DNA of 64,000 nt from Gammaproteobacteria bacterium (GCA_016191205.1 JACPPB010000074.1:92745-156744), one strand, 5' to 3'; counted from the stretch's first letter, positions 1-7,499 are shown. The notes: generated by a model not told the origin, from the letters alone. Translations and numbers: made by a program.

Positions 1-2
1 TC

Positions 3-473
3 TTAACAAGCGACGGCGAGTTACACGCCATCGTTCTTGAAAATCTGTCAGGTGCCGCGCTCACCGACGCGCTTTACGCATACGTTCGTCGCGCGAAGCG
101 CGGCGCTGACGACGCCGCGCTACTCACTGGCACTGGCAAAGATCTTCTTGAGGCAACCGCGGCTCACGTTCTTGTTGAAAGATTTGGTTCCTACCCGCGG
201 GGTGCCAATTTCGAGGGTCTCTTAGGCCAAGCCTATGTGGCAATGGGGTTAGTAACTCCTCAGCATCCGGTCCAACCGGGCGAGGCGCCTCAACGAAGAA
301 TCGAGAGGTCGATGTTTGATCTCGCTTGTTCCGTAAATGCCTTGCGAAATAAGGCGGGTACTGGTCACGGCCGTCCCTGGCTTCCGAACGTCACCGACAC
401 TGAAGCAAGGGCGGCCATTCAATTCATGGGCACCATCGCGGAGTGGCTGCTGTATGCACATAGCAAACGGTAG
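3..473 (+). CDS. Abortive-infection family protein, C-terminal part (5' end outside window)
   Basis: The frame is open from the window edge for 156 residues, so the start lies to the left. It holds the block GTGKDLLEATAAHVL near visible residues 43-57, followed by NALRNKAGTGHGRP and a closing TIAEWLL segment. That combination is typical of the C-terminal domain of abortive-infection proteins, which act in phage defence. An attC-like site begins three bases after the stop, so I read the gene as the cargo of an integron cassette. Base composition is less GC-rich than the core genes to the right, which fits acquisition. The family is fairly secure; the phage or trigger is unknown. Confidence 0.7.
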   Translation, partial: LTSDGELHAIVLENLSGAALTDALYAYVRRAKRGADDAALLTGTGKDLLEATAAHVLVERFGSYPRGANFEGLLGQAYVAMGLVTPQHPVQPGEAPQRRIERSMFDLACSVNALRNKAGTGHGRPWLPNVTDTEARAAIQFMGTIAEWLLYAHSKR

Positions 474-475
474 TG

Positions 476-545
476 CTCTAACCCTGCGGTCAACACGGAC
501 GCTGCGCGATAAAGCCTCGCAGCGCCAGTTACCTCCACGTTATGC
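476..545 (+). other. attC recombination site of an integron cassette
   Basis: This 70-nt segment starts with CTCTAAC (close to the RYYYAAC box) and ends with GTTATGC (close to GTTRRRY). Both boxes miss the consensus by one base. The halves pair as an imperfect hairpin: TAAC with GTTA, GGTCAAC with GTTACC (one base left extrahelical), and the inner GGACGCTGCG with CGCAGCGCC. An imperfect palindrome with extrahelical bases directly after a cassette gene's stop is the attC signature recognised by IntI. Confidence 0.7.
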
Positions 546-562
546 CCTCTTAATCGAACCAC

Positions 563-627
563 GGGGTCTGGTCTCGCATTGTAACATTCAATCGGAGTAG
601 TATATGCCTCCGGCATGGCCAGACCCC
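563..627 (+). repeat. GGGGTCTGG / CCAGACCCC inverted repeat at the transposase start
   Basis: GGGGTCTGG at 563-571 is perfectly complementary to CCAGACCCC at 619-627, and the right arm covers the first codons of the transposase gene. Palindromes at the 5' end of REP-associated transposase genes are common and may be binding sites of the enzyme. A related leader (GGGGTCTCGTATTGTTGCAT) recurs at 2018-2037. Confidence 0.5.
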
Positions 628-905
628 TTCGCATAGAGTTTTCCGGAGCGCTTTATCACGTGACCTCGCGTGGTGATCGTCAGGAGCCGATTTTTGCGGA
701 TGACGAAGACCGCCTGGCCTTCCTGAAGATACTGGCAGAGGTGGCGAAACGGTTCAATTGGCTGTGCCATGCGTACTGCCTGATGACGAACCACTACCAC
801 CTTGTAGTGGAAACACCAGAAGCGAACTTGTCCAAAGGGATGCGTCAACTCAATGGGATGTATCCGCAGGAATCCAACCGACGCCATGGGCGAACGCGGC
901 GTTAG
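615..905 (+). pseudogene. REP-associated tyrosine transposase (Y1/HUH family), 3' truncated
   Basis: The 96-residue frame begins MARPLRIEF and has the YHVTSRG segment and the HYH pair (MTNHYHLVVETP) of Y1 transposases that act on REP palindromes. After NRRHGR the expected VGHLFQGR continuation is replaced by TRR and a stop. The second half, including the catalytic tyrosine region, is missing, and no other frame continues it. The stop lies inside a GTTAGGC core, suggesting truncation by recombination at a cassette boundary. An in-frame upstream ATG at 603 is less likely than the ATG at 615. It is almost certainly inactive. Confidence 0.75.
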
Positions 906-907
906 GC
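901..907 (+). other. Isolated attC R'-type core (GTTAGGC)
   Basis: GTTAGGC matches GTTRRRY exactly and lies just before the higBA unit, where a cassette junction is expected. I find no convincing matching left half upstream, because that DNA is transposase coding sequence. It is probably the surviving half of a damaged attC. Seven bases alone are weak evidence; the context between two better sites is what supports it. Confidence 0.35.
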
Positions 908-935
908 CACACAGGAACCTCCGCTTGCACGAATC

Positions 936-951
936 GTATCCCATGTGATAC
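936..951 (+). promoter_or_regulatory. Candidate operator of the higBA module
   Basis: GTATC, six bases, then GATAC form an inverted repeat ending nine bases before the toxin ATG. Antitoxins of this class bind palindromes overlapping their own promoter. No good promoter hexamers or ribosome site stand out next to it. The assignment is an inference from position and symmetry. Confidence 0.3.
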
Positions 952-960
952 ATTGCGACT

Positions 961-1251
961 ATGCTCGAAGTTCGCCAGACAGTCGCCTATGCCGAATGGT
1001 TTTCTGGCCTGCGGGACCGAGCTGCCAAGACTCGAATCGATATCCGTATCCGTCGCCTCTCGCTTGGAAACCCAGGCGACGTGAAGCCTGTCGGCGGAGG
1101 TGTTTCGGAACTCCGTGTGGATTACGGCCCTGGCTATCGCGTGTACTTCGTCCAGAAGGGGGATATGTACGTGGTCTTGCTGGCAGGTGGCGACAAGTCA
1201 ACCCAAGACCGAGACATACGTGAGGCAAAGGCGCTGGCGCGCGACTTGTAG
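961..1251 (+). CDS. higB: Type II toxin, RelE/HigB-like addiction-module killer protein
   Basis: This 96-residue protein is the usual length for the addiction-module killer family. It shows the YAEWFSGLRD helix, the LRVDYGPGYRVYF strand block and the AGGDKSTQ(X)RDI tail seen in these RelE-fold toxins. Known members cleave mRNA at the ribosome and are neutralised by the downstream antitoxin. The toxin-first order matches HigBA. The antitoxin starts ten bases after the stop. Together they form one cassette between the GTTAGGC core at 901 and the attC at 1562; toxin-antitoxin cassettes are frequent in chromosomal integrons. No clear Shine-Dalgarno is seen, so translation may be weak or leaderless. 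Confidence 0.85.
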   Translation: MLEVRQTVAYAEWFSGLRDRAAKTRIDIRIRRLSLGNPGDVKPVGGGVSELRVDYGPGYRVYFVQKGDMYVVLLAGGDKSTQDRDIREAKALARDL

Positions 1252-1261
1252 GAGCTCTGAC

Positions 1262-1567
1262 ATGGCAAAGACAATCACCACTCCTTGGGACCCTGCGGAC
1301 CATCTGCAGACGAACGAAGATATGGCCGCTTACCTTGAGGCAGCGCTTGAGGAAGGTGACGCTACTCTGGTTGCTGCGGCGCTGGGCGACATTGCGCGCG
1401 CCAAAGGCATGACGCAAGTAGCTCGCGATGCCGGCCTTGGACGAGAAAGTCTTTACAAAGCGCTATCCCCGGCGGGCAACCCTGAGTTCGCAACTATCCT
1501 CAAGGTGGTTGCTGCCCTTGGGCTTCAACTCCACGCCACGCCGGTCGCCGCCAAGAGTGCGGCCTAA
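1262..1567 (+). CDS. higA: Antitoxin, HigA-like addiction-module antidote protein
   Basis: This 101-residue protein has an N-terminal toxin-binding half (TPWDPADHLQTNEDMAAYLE) and a C-terminal helix-turn-helix (TQVARDAGLGRESLYKALS), the arrangement of the probable antidote partner of HigB-like killers. It should neutralise the upstream toxin and repress the operon. The start is the ATG at 1262, with GGAGCT ten bases upstream. Its TAA stop lies inside the GCCTAAC box of the following attC, as in compact integron cassettes. A small mobile element then inserts immediately after the stop. Confidence 0.85.
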   Translation: MAKTITTPWDPADHLQTNEDMAAYLEAALEEGDATLVAAALGDIARAKGMTQVARDAGLGRESLYKALSPAGNPEFATILKVVAALGLQLHATPVAAKSAA

Positions 1568-1777
1568 CAGGTTGCTGAAAAACGTCGCGAGGGGGCCAGA
1601 TGCGAGGCGCACGGCGCGCAGCGACCGAGACATATCAAGTGGATAGGCGAGGGAGCGAGCACCGCGCAACGAAGCAGATGGTGCCCGCAGCAGTTTTTCA
1701 GCAACCTGCTAACCATTCCATCGAGCCGACAGACACCGGCAAGCCGGTGTCTGTCGGCTCATGTCAAACGTTGAGGC
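1562..1777 (+). other. attC site of the higBA cassette, split by a mobile-element insertion
   Basis: GCCTAAC at 1562-1568 is an exact RYYYAAC box. If the inserted 141-bp element and one copy of its CTAA duplication are removed, the sequence becomes a 71-nt site. Its centre is a perfect 18-bp stem (1723-1740 with 1743-1760, AA loop), flanked by CATC/CAT with one extrahelical C, ending CGTTGAGGC. That is textbook attC geometry, except that the 3' core carries one extra base (GTTGAGGC rather than GTTAGGC), perhaps because the IS1182-like end abuts it. As it stands the site is interrupted and probably not recombinogenic. Confidence 0.7.
1568..1708 (+). mobile_element. MITE-like inverted-repeat element, copy 1 (141 bp)
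   Basis: The ends are a perfect 16-bp inverted repeat, CAGGTTGCTGAAAAAC and its complement. CTAA is duplicated on both sides (1564-1567 and 1709-1712). There is no coding capacity, so it must be mobilised in trans. The first about 70 bases after the left end match the reverse complement of the element at 38953-39036; this copy has about 57 extra bases near its right end. A four-base CTAA/TTAG target fits the YTAR preference reported for IS5-group elements, but the parent transposase is not in the window. Confidence 0.8.
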
Positions 1778-1930
1778 TGTAGAAAAAGCCCCATCTGCGG
1801 CAATTTACGCGGCATAATTTCCCGCAAGCGATACTATATCGAGAGCGGCCGAATGGCGCGTTTCAAACCCGTTCGCCGCAGCCTCAAGTTATTGCCGGTG
1901 GACCTGGATCGACGGCTTCAACCGCGATAA
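1773..1930 (+). mobile_element. Remnant of an IS1182-family insertion sequence (left end and transposase N-terminus)
   Basis: An ATG at 1853 opens a 25-residue peptide, MARFKPVRRSLKLLPVDLD and onward, which resembles the conserved N-terminus of IS1182-family transposases. The frame stops at 1930, where the similarity ends. Upstream, GAGGCTGTAGAAAAAGCC looks like a terminal repeat. Everything downstream of the N-terminus has been deleted. Family assignment rests on this short signature only. Confidence 0.5.
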
Positions 1931-2407
1931 AGGGGTCCGCGACACGACACGACAAATGCGAGACAAAGGGGTCTACCATCGAATTTGCAGGTTGACGGGC
2001 TCCCTTGCACGAACAACGGGGTCTCGTATTGTTGCATGCACTGGCCTCTCCATCGCGCCAGGATAGTTGCCGCAAAAAATCCATGCAGCCGGCTTATTTC
2101 CTTGGACTTCTCCCATTTCGGGTCTGGCAAGGGCCTTCGACAGAGACCATAAAAACGCGGGCGGCGTACTTCGCGAAGCAACAGAGGTGAAGTACGCCTT
2201 TATGCGCCGACATCACGCGGAGTTTGCGGTGAAGCGGTGAAGCGTCGGAGCGCATGACGGCGGCGCTGGTGTGCGACGCGCCGCGGATGGCGCTGTGGCG
2301 CGGGAATCGAACCCAGCGACGCAGTGCCAACGGCAATATCAGCCCGGAAGCGTTTGAGGCACAACAAGCCGCTTGGCGGCCTGTCCGTTGTTGGCGCGCA
2401 AGATCGT
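1931..2407. other. Non-coding accessory junction with GGGGTC boxes and a tRNA-like T-arm
   Basis: I find no credible gene here. GGGGTC occurs at 1932, 1968 and 2018; the last is followed by CTCGTATTGTTGCAT, similar to the leader before the transposase at 615, suggesting relics of REP-type leaders. On the minus strand 2301-2314 reads GGGTTCGATTCCCG, like a tRNA T-arm, but a proper acceptor and anticodon arm cannot be built. The core chromosome seems to resume with the exporter gene ending at 2408. Confidence 0.4.
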
Positions 2408-3940
2408 TCACTCCCCGATCGCGACCGCTTCCCTTGCGTTGGGCATTTTTGCCGGCAGGAAGGGCACCAGCAGCACGACGGGAATCACCAGGATCGCCAG
2501 CAGCAGGAAGGTATCGGACAGGCCCATGGTCAGCGCCTGCAGATTGGTCAGGGATTCGACTATTCCCCAGACGGCGGTGTCGTTGTCGCCGGCCAGATCC
2601 GCGAGCGGTGCAAATGCCTGATCCTTGCCCGGCTGCCAGGGAATCAATTCTTCCACCAGATGCTGGCGGTGAAACACCGTGCGGCTCTGCCACAGGGTGA
2701 TGCCGAACGCGATGCCCACGCTGGTGGAGAAGATCCGGAAGAAATTGAAGAAGCTCGCGGCGGAGGTGGTCTTGTCCGGTGGCACGCTCGACAGCGTCAG
2801 CGCCATGATCGGCGGCCACAGCAGGGTAAAGCCGATGCCGATGACGATGCGCGCCCGCAGCATGTCGGCGAACGTGGTGTCGGTGGTACAACCGGCCTGC
2901 AAGTAGATGCCGTAGAGCCCGAATAGTGCACCGCCCGCCATCAGGTAGCGCAAATTCCAGCGCGGCATGTTCTTGCCGACCAGCATCATGCCGAACACCG
3001 GCAGCACGCTGGTACCCGCCATCACCAGCCCGGACCAGGTCGCGGTGTAGCCGAGCACCGATTGCATCCAGATCGGATACGGAATCATCGAGCCGAAATA
3101 GGTGATGTGAAACAGCGAGGCCATGAGCGACGCCATCACGAACACCGGATAGCGAAACAGCGAGTAATCGATGATGGTGTGGGGCTCGCGCCGCTCCCAC
3201 AGGTAGAACGCGATGCCGGCGATGATTGCCACGTTCAGCATCAGGCGAATGCCGGGCGACGCGAACCAGTCGAATTCGTGGCCCTTGTCGAGCACCAGTT
3301 GCAGCATGATGACGACCACCGCGAGCAGCAGCATGCCCATGCCGTCCACCGGAACGCGCGGTCCCGCTTTGTCGGTGTGCGCGAGGCTGGTCCAGATGAT
3401 GGTACCGGCCACGATGCCGAGTGGAATGTTGATGTAAAAAATCCACGGCCAGCCGAAGTTGTCGGTGATATAGCCGCCGATCAGCGGCCCCAGCACCGGC
3501 GCCGTGGTGGAGGTCACGCTCCACAATCCGATGGCGAACCCGTGGCGTTCGGGTGGATAGACTCTCAGCACCAGGGTCTGCGACAGCGGCACGATGAGAC
3601 CGCTCGACAAGCCTTGCAGTGCGCGAAACAACACCAGGGTTTCAAAGTTGGGCGCGATGCCGCACAGCATCGACATGATCGAGAACATGATCACCGAGGC
3701 GACGAAGGTGCGAATCTCGCCGTAGCGCCGGCTGATCCAGGGGCTGAGGGGCAGGATGACGGCGAGACATACCGAGTAGGACGTCAACACCCAGGCGCCC
3801 TGTGAAGGTGTCGCGCCGAGACTGCCGGAGATGGCGGGCAGCGACACCACCGCAATGGTGGTGTCGAGCACATTCATGAAATTGGCTGCCGTGATCGCAA
3901 CCGCAGTCAGCAGCAGCGGCAGACGCGGCCCGGCGGGCAT
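2408..3940 (-). CDS. MFS multidrug exporter of the DHA2 (EmrB/QacA) family
   Basis: This 510-residue protein has the length and about 14 hydrophobic segments of DHA2 drug:proton antiporters. The first membrane segment carries NFMNVLDTTIAVVSLP and is followed by QGAWVLTSYSVCLA, both hallmarks of EmrB-like proteins. A motif-C-like region, VLGPLIGGYITDNFGWPWIF, sits near residues 150-170. It should export hydrophobic compounds across the inner membrane. EmrB normally works with a membrane-fusion partner and TolC; no fusion protein is adjacent, although a tolC gene lies at 35436-36869. The substrate cannot be predicted. It is followed by accessory DNA and has no co-directional downstream partner. 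Confidence 0.88.
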   Translation of the reverse strand: MPAGPRLPLLLTAVAITAANFMNVLDTTIAVVSLPAISGSLGATPSQGAWVLTSYSVCLAVILPLSPWISRRYGEIRTFVASVIMFSIMSMLCGIAPNFETLVLFRALQGLSSGLIVPLSQTLVLRVYPPERHGFAIGLWSVTSTTAPVLGPLIGGYITDNFGWPWIFYINIPLGIVAGTIIWTSLAHTDKAGPRVPVDGMGMLLLAVVVIMLQLVLDKGHEFDWFASPGIRLMLNVAIIAGIAFYLWERREPHTIIDYSLFRYPVFVMASLMASLFHITYFGSMIPYPIWMQSVLGYTATWSGLVMAGTSVLPVFGMMLVGKNMPRWNLRYLMAGGALFGLYGIYLQAGCTTDTTFADMLRARIVIGIGFTLLWPPIMALTLSSVPPDKTTSAASFFNFFRIFSTSVGIAFGITLWQSRTVFHRQHLVEELIPWQPGKDQAFAPLADLAGDNDTAVWGIVESLTNLQALTMGLSDTFLLLAILVIPVVLLVPFLPAKMPNAREAVAIGE

Positions 3941-3981
3941 GGCGGATCAGCGCCGCGTCCGGAGGCGGGTCGGGAAACCCG

Positions 3982-5349
3982 CTAGGCCATGCCCAGATTA
4001 TTCATGTCCCGCGCCGGATAGCCGGCCAGTATGGCCTGGGGATCGTGCGCCACGCCGGCGCGGTAAACCCGCTCCAGGGAGCGCAGTGAACGCACGTCCT
4101 GCGAGGGATCCTTGCCCAGCACCAGGATGTCCGCATAGCGGCCAGGAGCCAGGGTGCCGAGCTGGTCCTCCATGCGCAGGGCCGAAGCAGCGGCGGCGGT
4201 AACGGCCTTCAGCGCGGCCATGTTGCCGATGGCATCGGCCAGCAGCTCGACTTCGCGCAGCAGCGCAAAACCCGGCGGTGGATAGGCGACGCCGCAGCAG
4301 TCGGTACCGCCGACCACCACACCGCCGGCTTCATGCAGGATACGCACGGCCTCCTTCTGCTTGTCGAGGGCCTTGTCGCCCTTGCCCGGCGGAAAGCCGG
4401 TGTGAATATCCCACTCCGGCCCGGCCTTGACGATTTTCGCCAGATGACGCTGCCGATTGAGGCACGCCTGGGGAATGTAGATGCGGTCGGTGTCGGCGAG
4501 CGCGGCTTCCAGACCGATGTTGGCGAGCCACAGCAAGTCCAGCGTGGTGCCCATCTTGACCTGCTTTTCCACCATGGCGCCGAACAGTGCCTGCGCGCCG
4601 GGGCCGTGCAGGTCGGCCTCTTCCCAACCCTTGAAAGTGGTTTTGGAAAATCGCGGGCTCGACATGGAGATGTCCGGAGTGAGGCGCATTTCGATGGGGC
4701 AGATGTCGTTGTAGGGCGTGATCCACATGTGCTCGATGCCGTCGATGCCGAGATTGACGGCTTCGAGCGCGGTGGTGCGACCCAGATGGCCGGTGACCGG
4801 CACGCGCTTGTCCACCGCCTTGATGCAGGCTTCGACGATGTCGGGCGTCATCGAGAAATACAGCTTGATGCCGTCCACACCGGCGCCGAGCAACTGGTTG
4901 ATCTTGCCGGGCGCGGCGGCCACGTCGGGCACGTTGTCGAGCATGATGCCGAACTCGCCCTGGTGATCGAAGCTGTCGCCCCGGCCATCGAGCAGCGGCC
5001 CGCACACGAACAAGCGCGGCCCCAGCACCGCGCCGCTGTTGACCCGACCGCGCAGCGCGATCACTTTTTCGAGCTTGCCACCGACATCGCGCGCGGTGGT
5101 CACACCGGCACCGAGAAACAGTTGCAGATCGATTTCATCCACCATGGTGGCGTGGACGTGGGTGTCGATCAGTCCCGGCATCAGCGTCTTGCCGGTGCAG
5201 TCGATGACGTCGGTATCGGCACCGGCGTCGATCCGCGCGTCCACCTTGACGATGCGCTCGCCGCGGATGAGGATCGACACGCCGTCGCGGGGCTGTTTCG
5301 AAATGCAGTCGATTACCCGCGCGTTGCGCAACAGGGTTTGCTGTGCCAT
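3982..5349 (-). CDS. Metal-dependent amidohydrolase
   Basis: This 455-residue protein opens with a small beta-sandwich followed by LIDTHVHATM, giving the metal-binding H64 and H66. It continues with AGVTTARDVGG, a TGHLGR histidine segment, IEHMW, and a late GTDCCG aspartate segment. This is the imidazolonepropionase/prolidase-like branch of the amidohydrolase superfamily. Substrates in this branch range from imide rings to dipeptides, so the reaction is not assignable. No signal peptide is visible, so it is probably cytoplasmic. The exporter ending the strand lies 41 bases downstream of its stop and could be co-transcribed. Confidence 0.8.
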   Translation of the reverse strand: MAQQTLLRNARVIDCISKQPRDGVSILIRGERIVKVDARIDAGADTDVIDCTGKTLMPGLIDTHVHATMVDEIDLQLFLGAGVTTARDVGGKLEKVIALRGRVNSGAVLGPRLFVCGPLLDGRGDSFDHQGEFGIMLDNVPDVAAAPGKINQLLGAGVDGIKLYFSMTPDIVEACIKAVDKRVPVTGHLGRTTALEAVNLGIDGIEHMWITPYNDICPIEMRLTPDISMSSPRFSKTTFKGWEEADLHGPGAQALFGAMVEKQVKMGTTLDLLWLANIGLEAALADTDRIYIPQACLNRQRHLAKIVKAGPEWDIHTGFPPGKGDKALDKQKEAVRILHEAGGVVVGGTDCCGVAYPPPGFALLREVELLADAIGNMAALKAVTAAAASALRMEDQLGTLAPGRYADILVLGKDPSQDVRSLRSLERVYRAGVAHDPQAILAGYPARDMNNLGMA

Positions 5350-5520
5350 GAGCTTTTCTCCGCTGAGTTATGAATTATTGTCCGGTCGGATTTTCGGCAA
5401 CTTGTCAGAGGCAGGGTTCGCCTCAGTCTAGCTGAAGTTACCGGCAGGGAAAAACCGCGCACAGGCAACGGACCGGCGAATGCCAAGATCACCATTAACC
5501 AGTCGATTTAGCAACCGCCG

Positions 5521-5552
5521 GAAAAGCCACCGATAGCCGATAGTGGCTTTTC
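5521..5552 (-). terminator. Hairpin terminator after hspQ
   Basis: GAAAAGCCAC and GTGGCTTTTC form a perfect 10-bp stem with a 12-base loop, starting three bases beyond the hspQ stop. The stem ends in a short T run on the minus strand. A long T tract is missing, so it may be only partly efficient. Confidence 0.55.
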
Positions 5553-5554
5553 AG

Positions 5555-5893
5555 TCAGTGGCTGCGGGGATTTTTTGGCCGGTAGCGGGCGTCTTTGAAC
5601 TCGCCGAAAAACTGCTCGACCCGCGGATGATTCACCGGCGCGCCGCTGGTGTCGGGCAACAGGTTTTGCTCCGACACATAGGCGACATAGTAGTTGTGCG
5701 CGTTTTCCGCGAGCAGGTGATAGAAGGGTTGATCGCGACGCGGGCGCACGTTTTCGGGAATGGCGTTGAGCCATTCCTCGCTGTTGCTGAAGGTCGGATC
5801 GACGTCGAAGATCACACCGCGAAACGGGTGGATCCGGTGCTTCACTACCTGCCCGATTTCAAATTTCGCGGTGCGGTTGACGGTCTCGATCAT
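5555..5893 (-). CDS. hspQ: Heat shock protein HspQ
   Basis: This 112-residue protein matches the HspQ/YccV family in length and in the blocks KFEIGQVVKHRIHPFRGVIFDVDP, the RPRRDQPFYHLLAEN stretch and YVSEQNLLPD. In Escherichia coli HspQ binds hemimethylated DNA and acts as a specificity factor for Lon protease. It is a single-gene unit ending in a hairpin; the SDR gene upstream ends 27 bases before its start. The C-terminus is extended by a few basic residues (RYRPKNPRSH). Confidence 0.92.
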   Translation of the reverse strand: MIETVNRTAKFEIGQVVKHRIHPFRGVIFDVDPTFSNSEEWLNAIPENVRPRRDQPFYHLLAENAHNYYVAYVSEQNLLPDTSGAPVNHPRVEQFFGEFKDARYRPKNPRSH

Positions 5894-5920
5894 GGCCCTG
5901 TCCGCGCTGCGGCCCTCCGG

Positions 5921-6673
5921 TCAGCGCATGGCGCCATCGATCTGGATGGTCTCGCCGTTGAGCATGCGGTTCTGGCAGATGTGTTTGACCAGCTCGCCGA
6001 TTTCGCGCGGATCGCCCCAGCGTTTCGGGAAGGGCACCATCGCGATCAGCTTGTCGATGTGCTTGTCGTCCACCGAGCTGGCCAGCGGAGTTTTGAAAAA
6101 TCCCGGCGCGATCGTCATCACGCGAATACCGTAGGGCGCGAGATCGCGGGCGAGCGGCAGGGTCGCGCCCGCCACCGCGCGTTTCGACGCGGCATAGGCC
6201 GCCTGGCCCGGCGGACCGTTGAACGCCGCTCCCGAGGCGATGTTGATCAGCACGCCGCGCTCGCCATCCTCGAACGGTTCGAGATTCATCATCTGCTCGG
6301 CAAACAGCGCGCAGCCATCGAGGGTGCCGATGACATTGATGTTGATTTCACGCTGCATGGATTCGATGGGGTGCGGACCCTGGGAGCGGCTGGCGATTTT
6401 GCGGCTGACGTCGATGCCGGCAAAATTCACGGCGATGCGCGGCGGACCAATGGCCGCACAAGCTTGCAAAACCGCTGCCTTGAGCGAGTCGTGATCGGCG
6501 ACATCGCATTTGACAGCAACTCCACCGAGCTCCTTGGCCAGGGGTTCCGCCAGCACCATGTCGCGGTCGAGCAGCGCCACGATGGCGCCCGCTTCGGCGA
6601 GTACGCGCGCGGTGGCGGCGCCGAGACCGGAGGCACCGCCCGTTAAAAATGCCGCTACACCTTCGAGTTTCAT
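5921..6673 (-). CDS. Short-chain dehydrogenase/reductase, 3-hydroxyacyl-CoA dehydrogenase type II-like (copy 2 of a tandem pair)
   Basis: This 250-residue classical SDR shows the nucleotide-binding TGGASGLGAA turn near residues 11-20, an LLDRD acidic residue favouring NAD(H), NFAG, a serine in NIASGAA and the YAASK catalytic pair. The long insert with GVLINIAS and the FFKTPLASSVDD segment resemble HSD10-type enzymes that oxidise short hydroxyacyl-CoAs. I chose the ATG at 6673 because the nucleotide fold begins within its first ten residues; the upstream extension looks non-coding. It is a tandem paralogue of the next gene upstream. Exact substrate is uncertain. Confidence 0.85.
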   Translation of the reverse strand: MKLEGVAAFLTGGASGLGAATARVLAEAGAIVALLDRDMVLAEPLAKELGGVAVKCDVADHDSLKAAVLQACAAIGPPRIAVNFAGIDVSRKIASRSQGPHPIESMQREININVIGTLDGCALFAEQMMNLEPFEDGERGVLINIASGAAFNGPPGQAAYAASKRAVAGATLPLARDLAPYGIRVMTIAPGFFKTPLASSVDDKHIDKLIAMVPFPKRWGDPREIGELVKHICQNRMLNGETIQIDGAMR

Positions 6674-6743
6674 GCGTTGTCCTCTGTCGCGCGACGGATA
6701 ACCAGCGCGCGGATTGTTGTTTGATTGGTGTGAATTTTCACGA

Positions 6744-7499
6744 TCAGAAAAGTCCCGCGTCGATGCGGATGGTCGAGGCGTTGAGCATCTGGTTTTCGCA
6801 GATGTGCTGCACCAACGCGCCGATTTCATCCGGCCTGCCCTTGCGCTTGGGAAACAACACCTGGCGCAGCACCTGTCCGGTCATCGCGTCGTCCATGGTG
6901 CCCGCGAGCGGCGTATCGAAGAGTCCCGGCGCGATGGTCATGACACGGATGCCGTAGCGGGCCAGATCGCGTGCCATGGGCAAGGTCGCGCCGACGACAC
7001 CGGCCTTGGACGCGGCGTACACCGACTGGCCATTGGGCGCGTTGAACGCCGCCACCGAGGCGATATTGATGAGCACACCGCGCTCGCCGTCGGCATCCAG
7101 CGGCGCGAGATCGAGCATGGCGTGGGAGGCGTGGGCGCAACAGCTCAGCGTGCCCACCAGATTGACGTCGATGACGCGTTGCATGGGGCCGATGGGATGA
7201 GCGCCGGTCTTGCGACTGGCGATCTTGCGCGCGGTGTCGATGCCGGCGCAGTTGACCAGAATGCGCGCCGCGCCCTGCGCCGCCTGGGCCGCGGCAACCG
7301 CCTGCTGTACCGAGGCGTCGCTGGCGACATCGCAGGCGATGGCGATGCCGCCGATCTCGGCGGCCGTTGCCTGCGCCAGTTCGGCGTTGCGATCAAGAAT
7401 GGCGACTTTTGCGCCGGCGCGCGCCAGTACCCGCGCGACCCCGGCGCCGATACCGGATGCTCCGCCGGTCACCAGTGCCGACAACCCGTGAATGTTCAT
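6744..7499 (-). CDS. Short-chain dehydrogenase/reductase, 3-hydroxyacyl-CoA dehydrogenase type II-like (copy 1 of a tandem pair)
   Basis: This 251-residue SDR has TGGASGIGAG, ILDRN, NCAGID, NIASVAAFNAPNGQ and YAASK at the expected places. It aligns along its whole length with the following gene, sharing unusual stretches such as KIASR, GVLINIAS and RYGIRVMTIAPG. The pair therefore arose by tandem duplication. HSD10-like enzymes act in beta-oxidation and isoleucine breakdown; no thiolase or acyl-CoA ligase is nearby to settle the pathway. A tandem 15-bp repeat lies just upstream of its start. Confidence 0.85.
   Translation of the reverse strand: MNIHGLSALVTGGASGIGAGVARVLARAGAKVAILDRNAELAQATAAEIGGIAIACDVASDASVQQAVAAAQAAQGAARILVNCAGIDTARKIASRKTGAHPIGPMQRVIDVNLVGTLSCCAHASHAMLDLAPLDADGERGVLINIASVAAFNAPNGQSVYAASKAGVVGATLPMARDLARYGIRVMTIAPGLFDTPLAGTMDDAMTGQVLRQVLFPKRKGRPDEIGALVQHICENQMLNASTIRIDAGLF

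Noticed and set aside
1723..1760. The perfect 18-bp stem-loop read as a Rho-independent terminator
   Set aside because: No T tract follows, and it fits as the central stem of the attC reconstructed around the mobile element.
2295..2370. A complete tRNA gene on the minus strand near the T-arm-like sequence
   Set aside because: The T-stem pairs at only four positions, the 3' CCA spacing is off by one, and I cannot fold D or anticodon arms.
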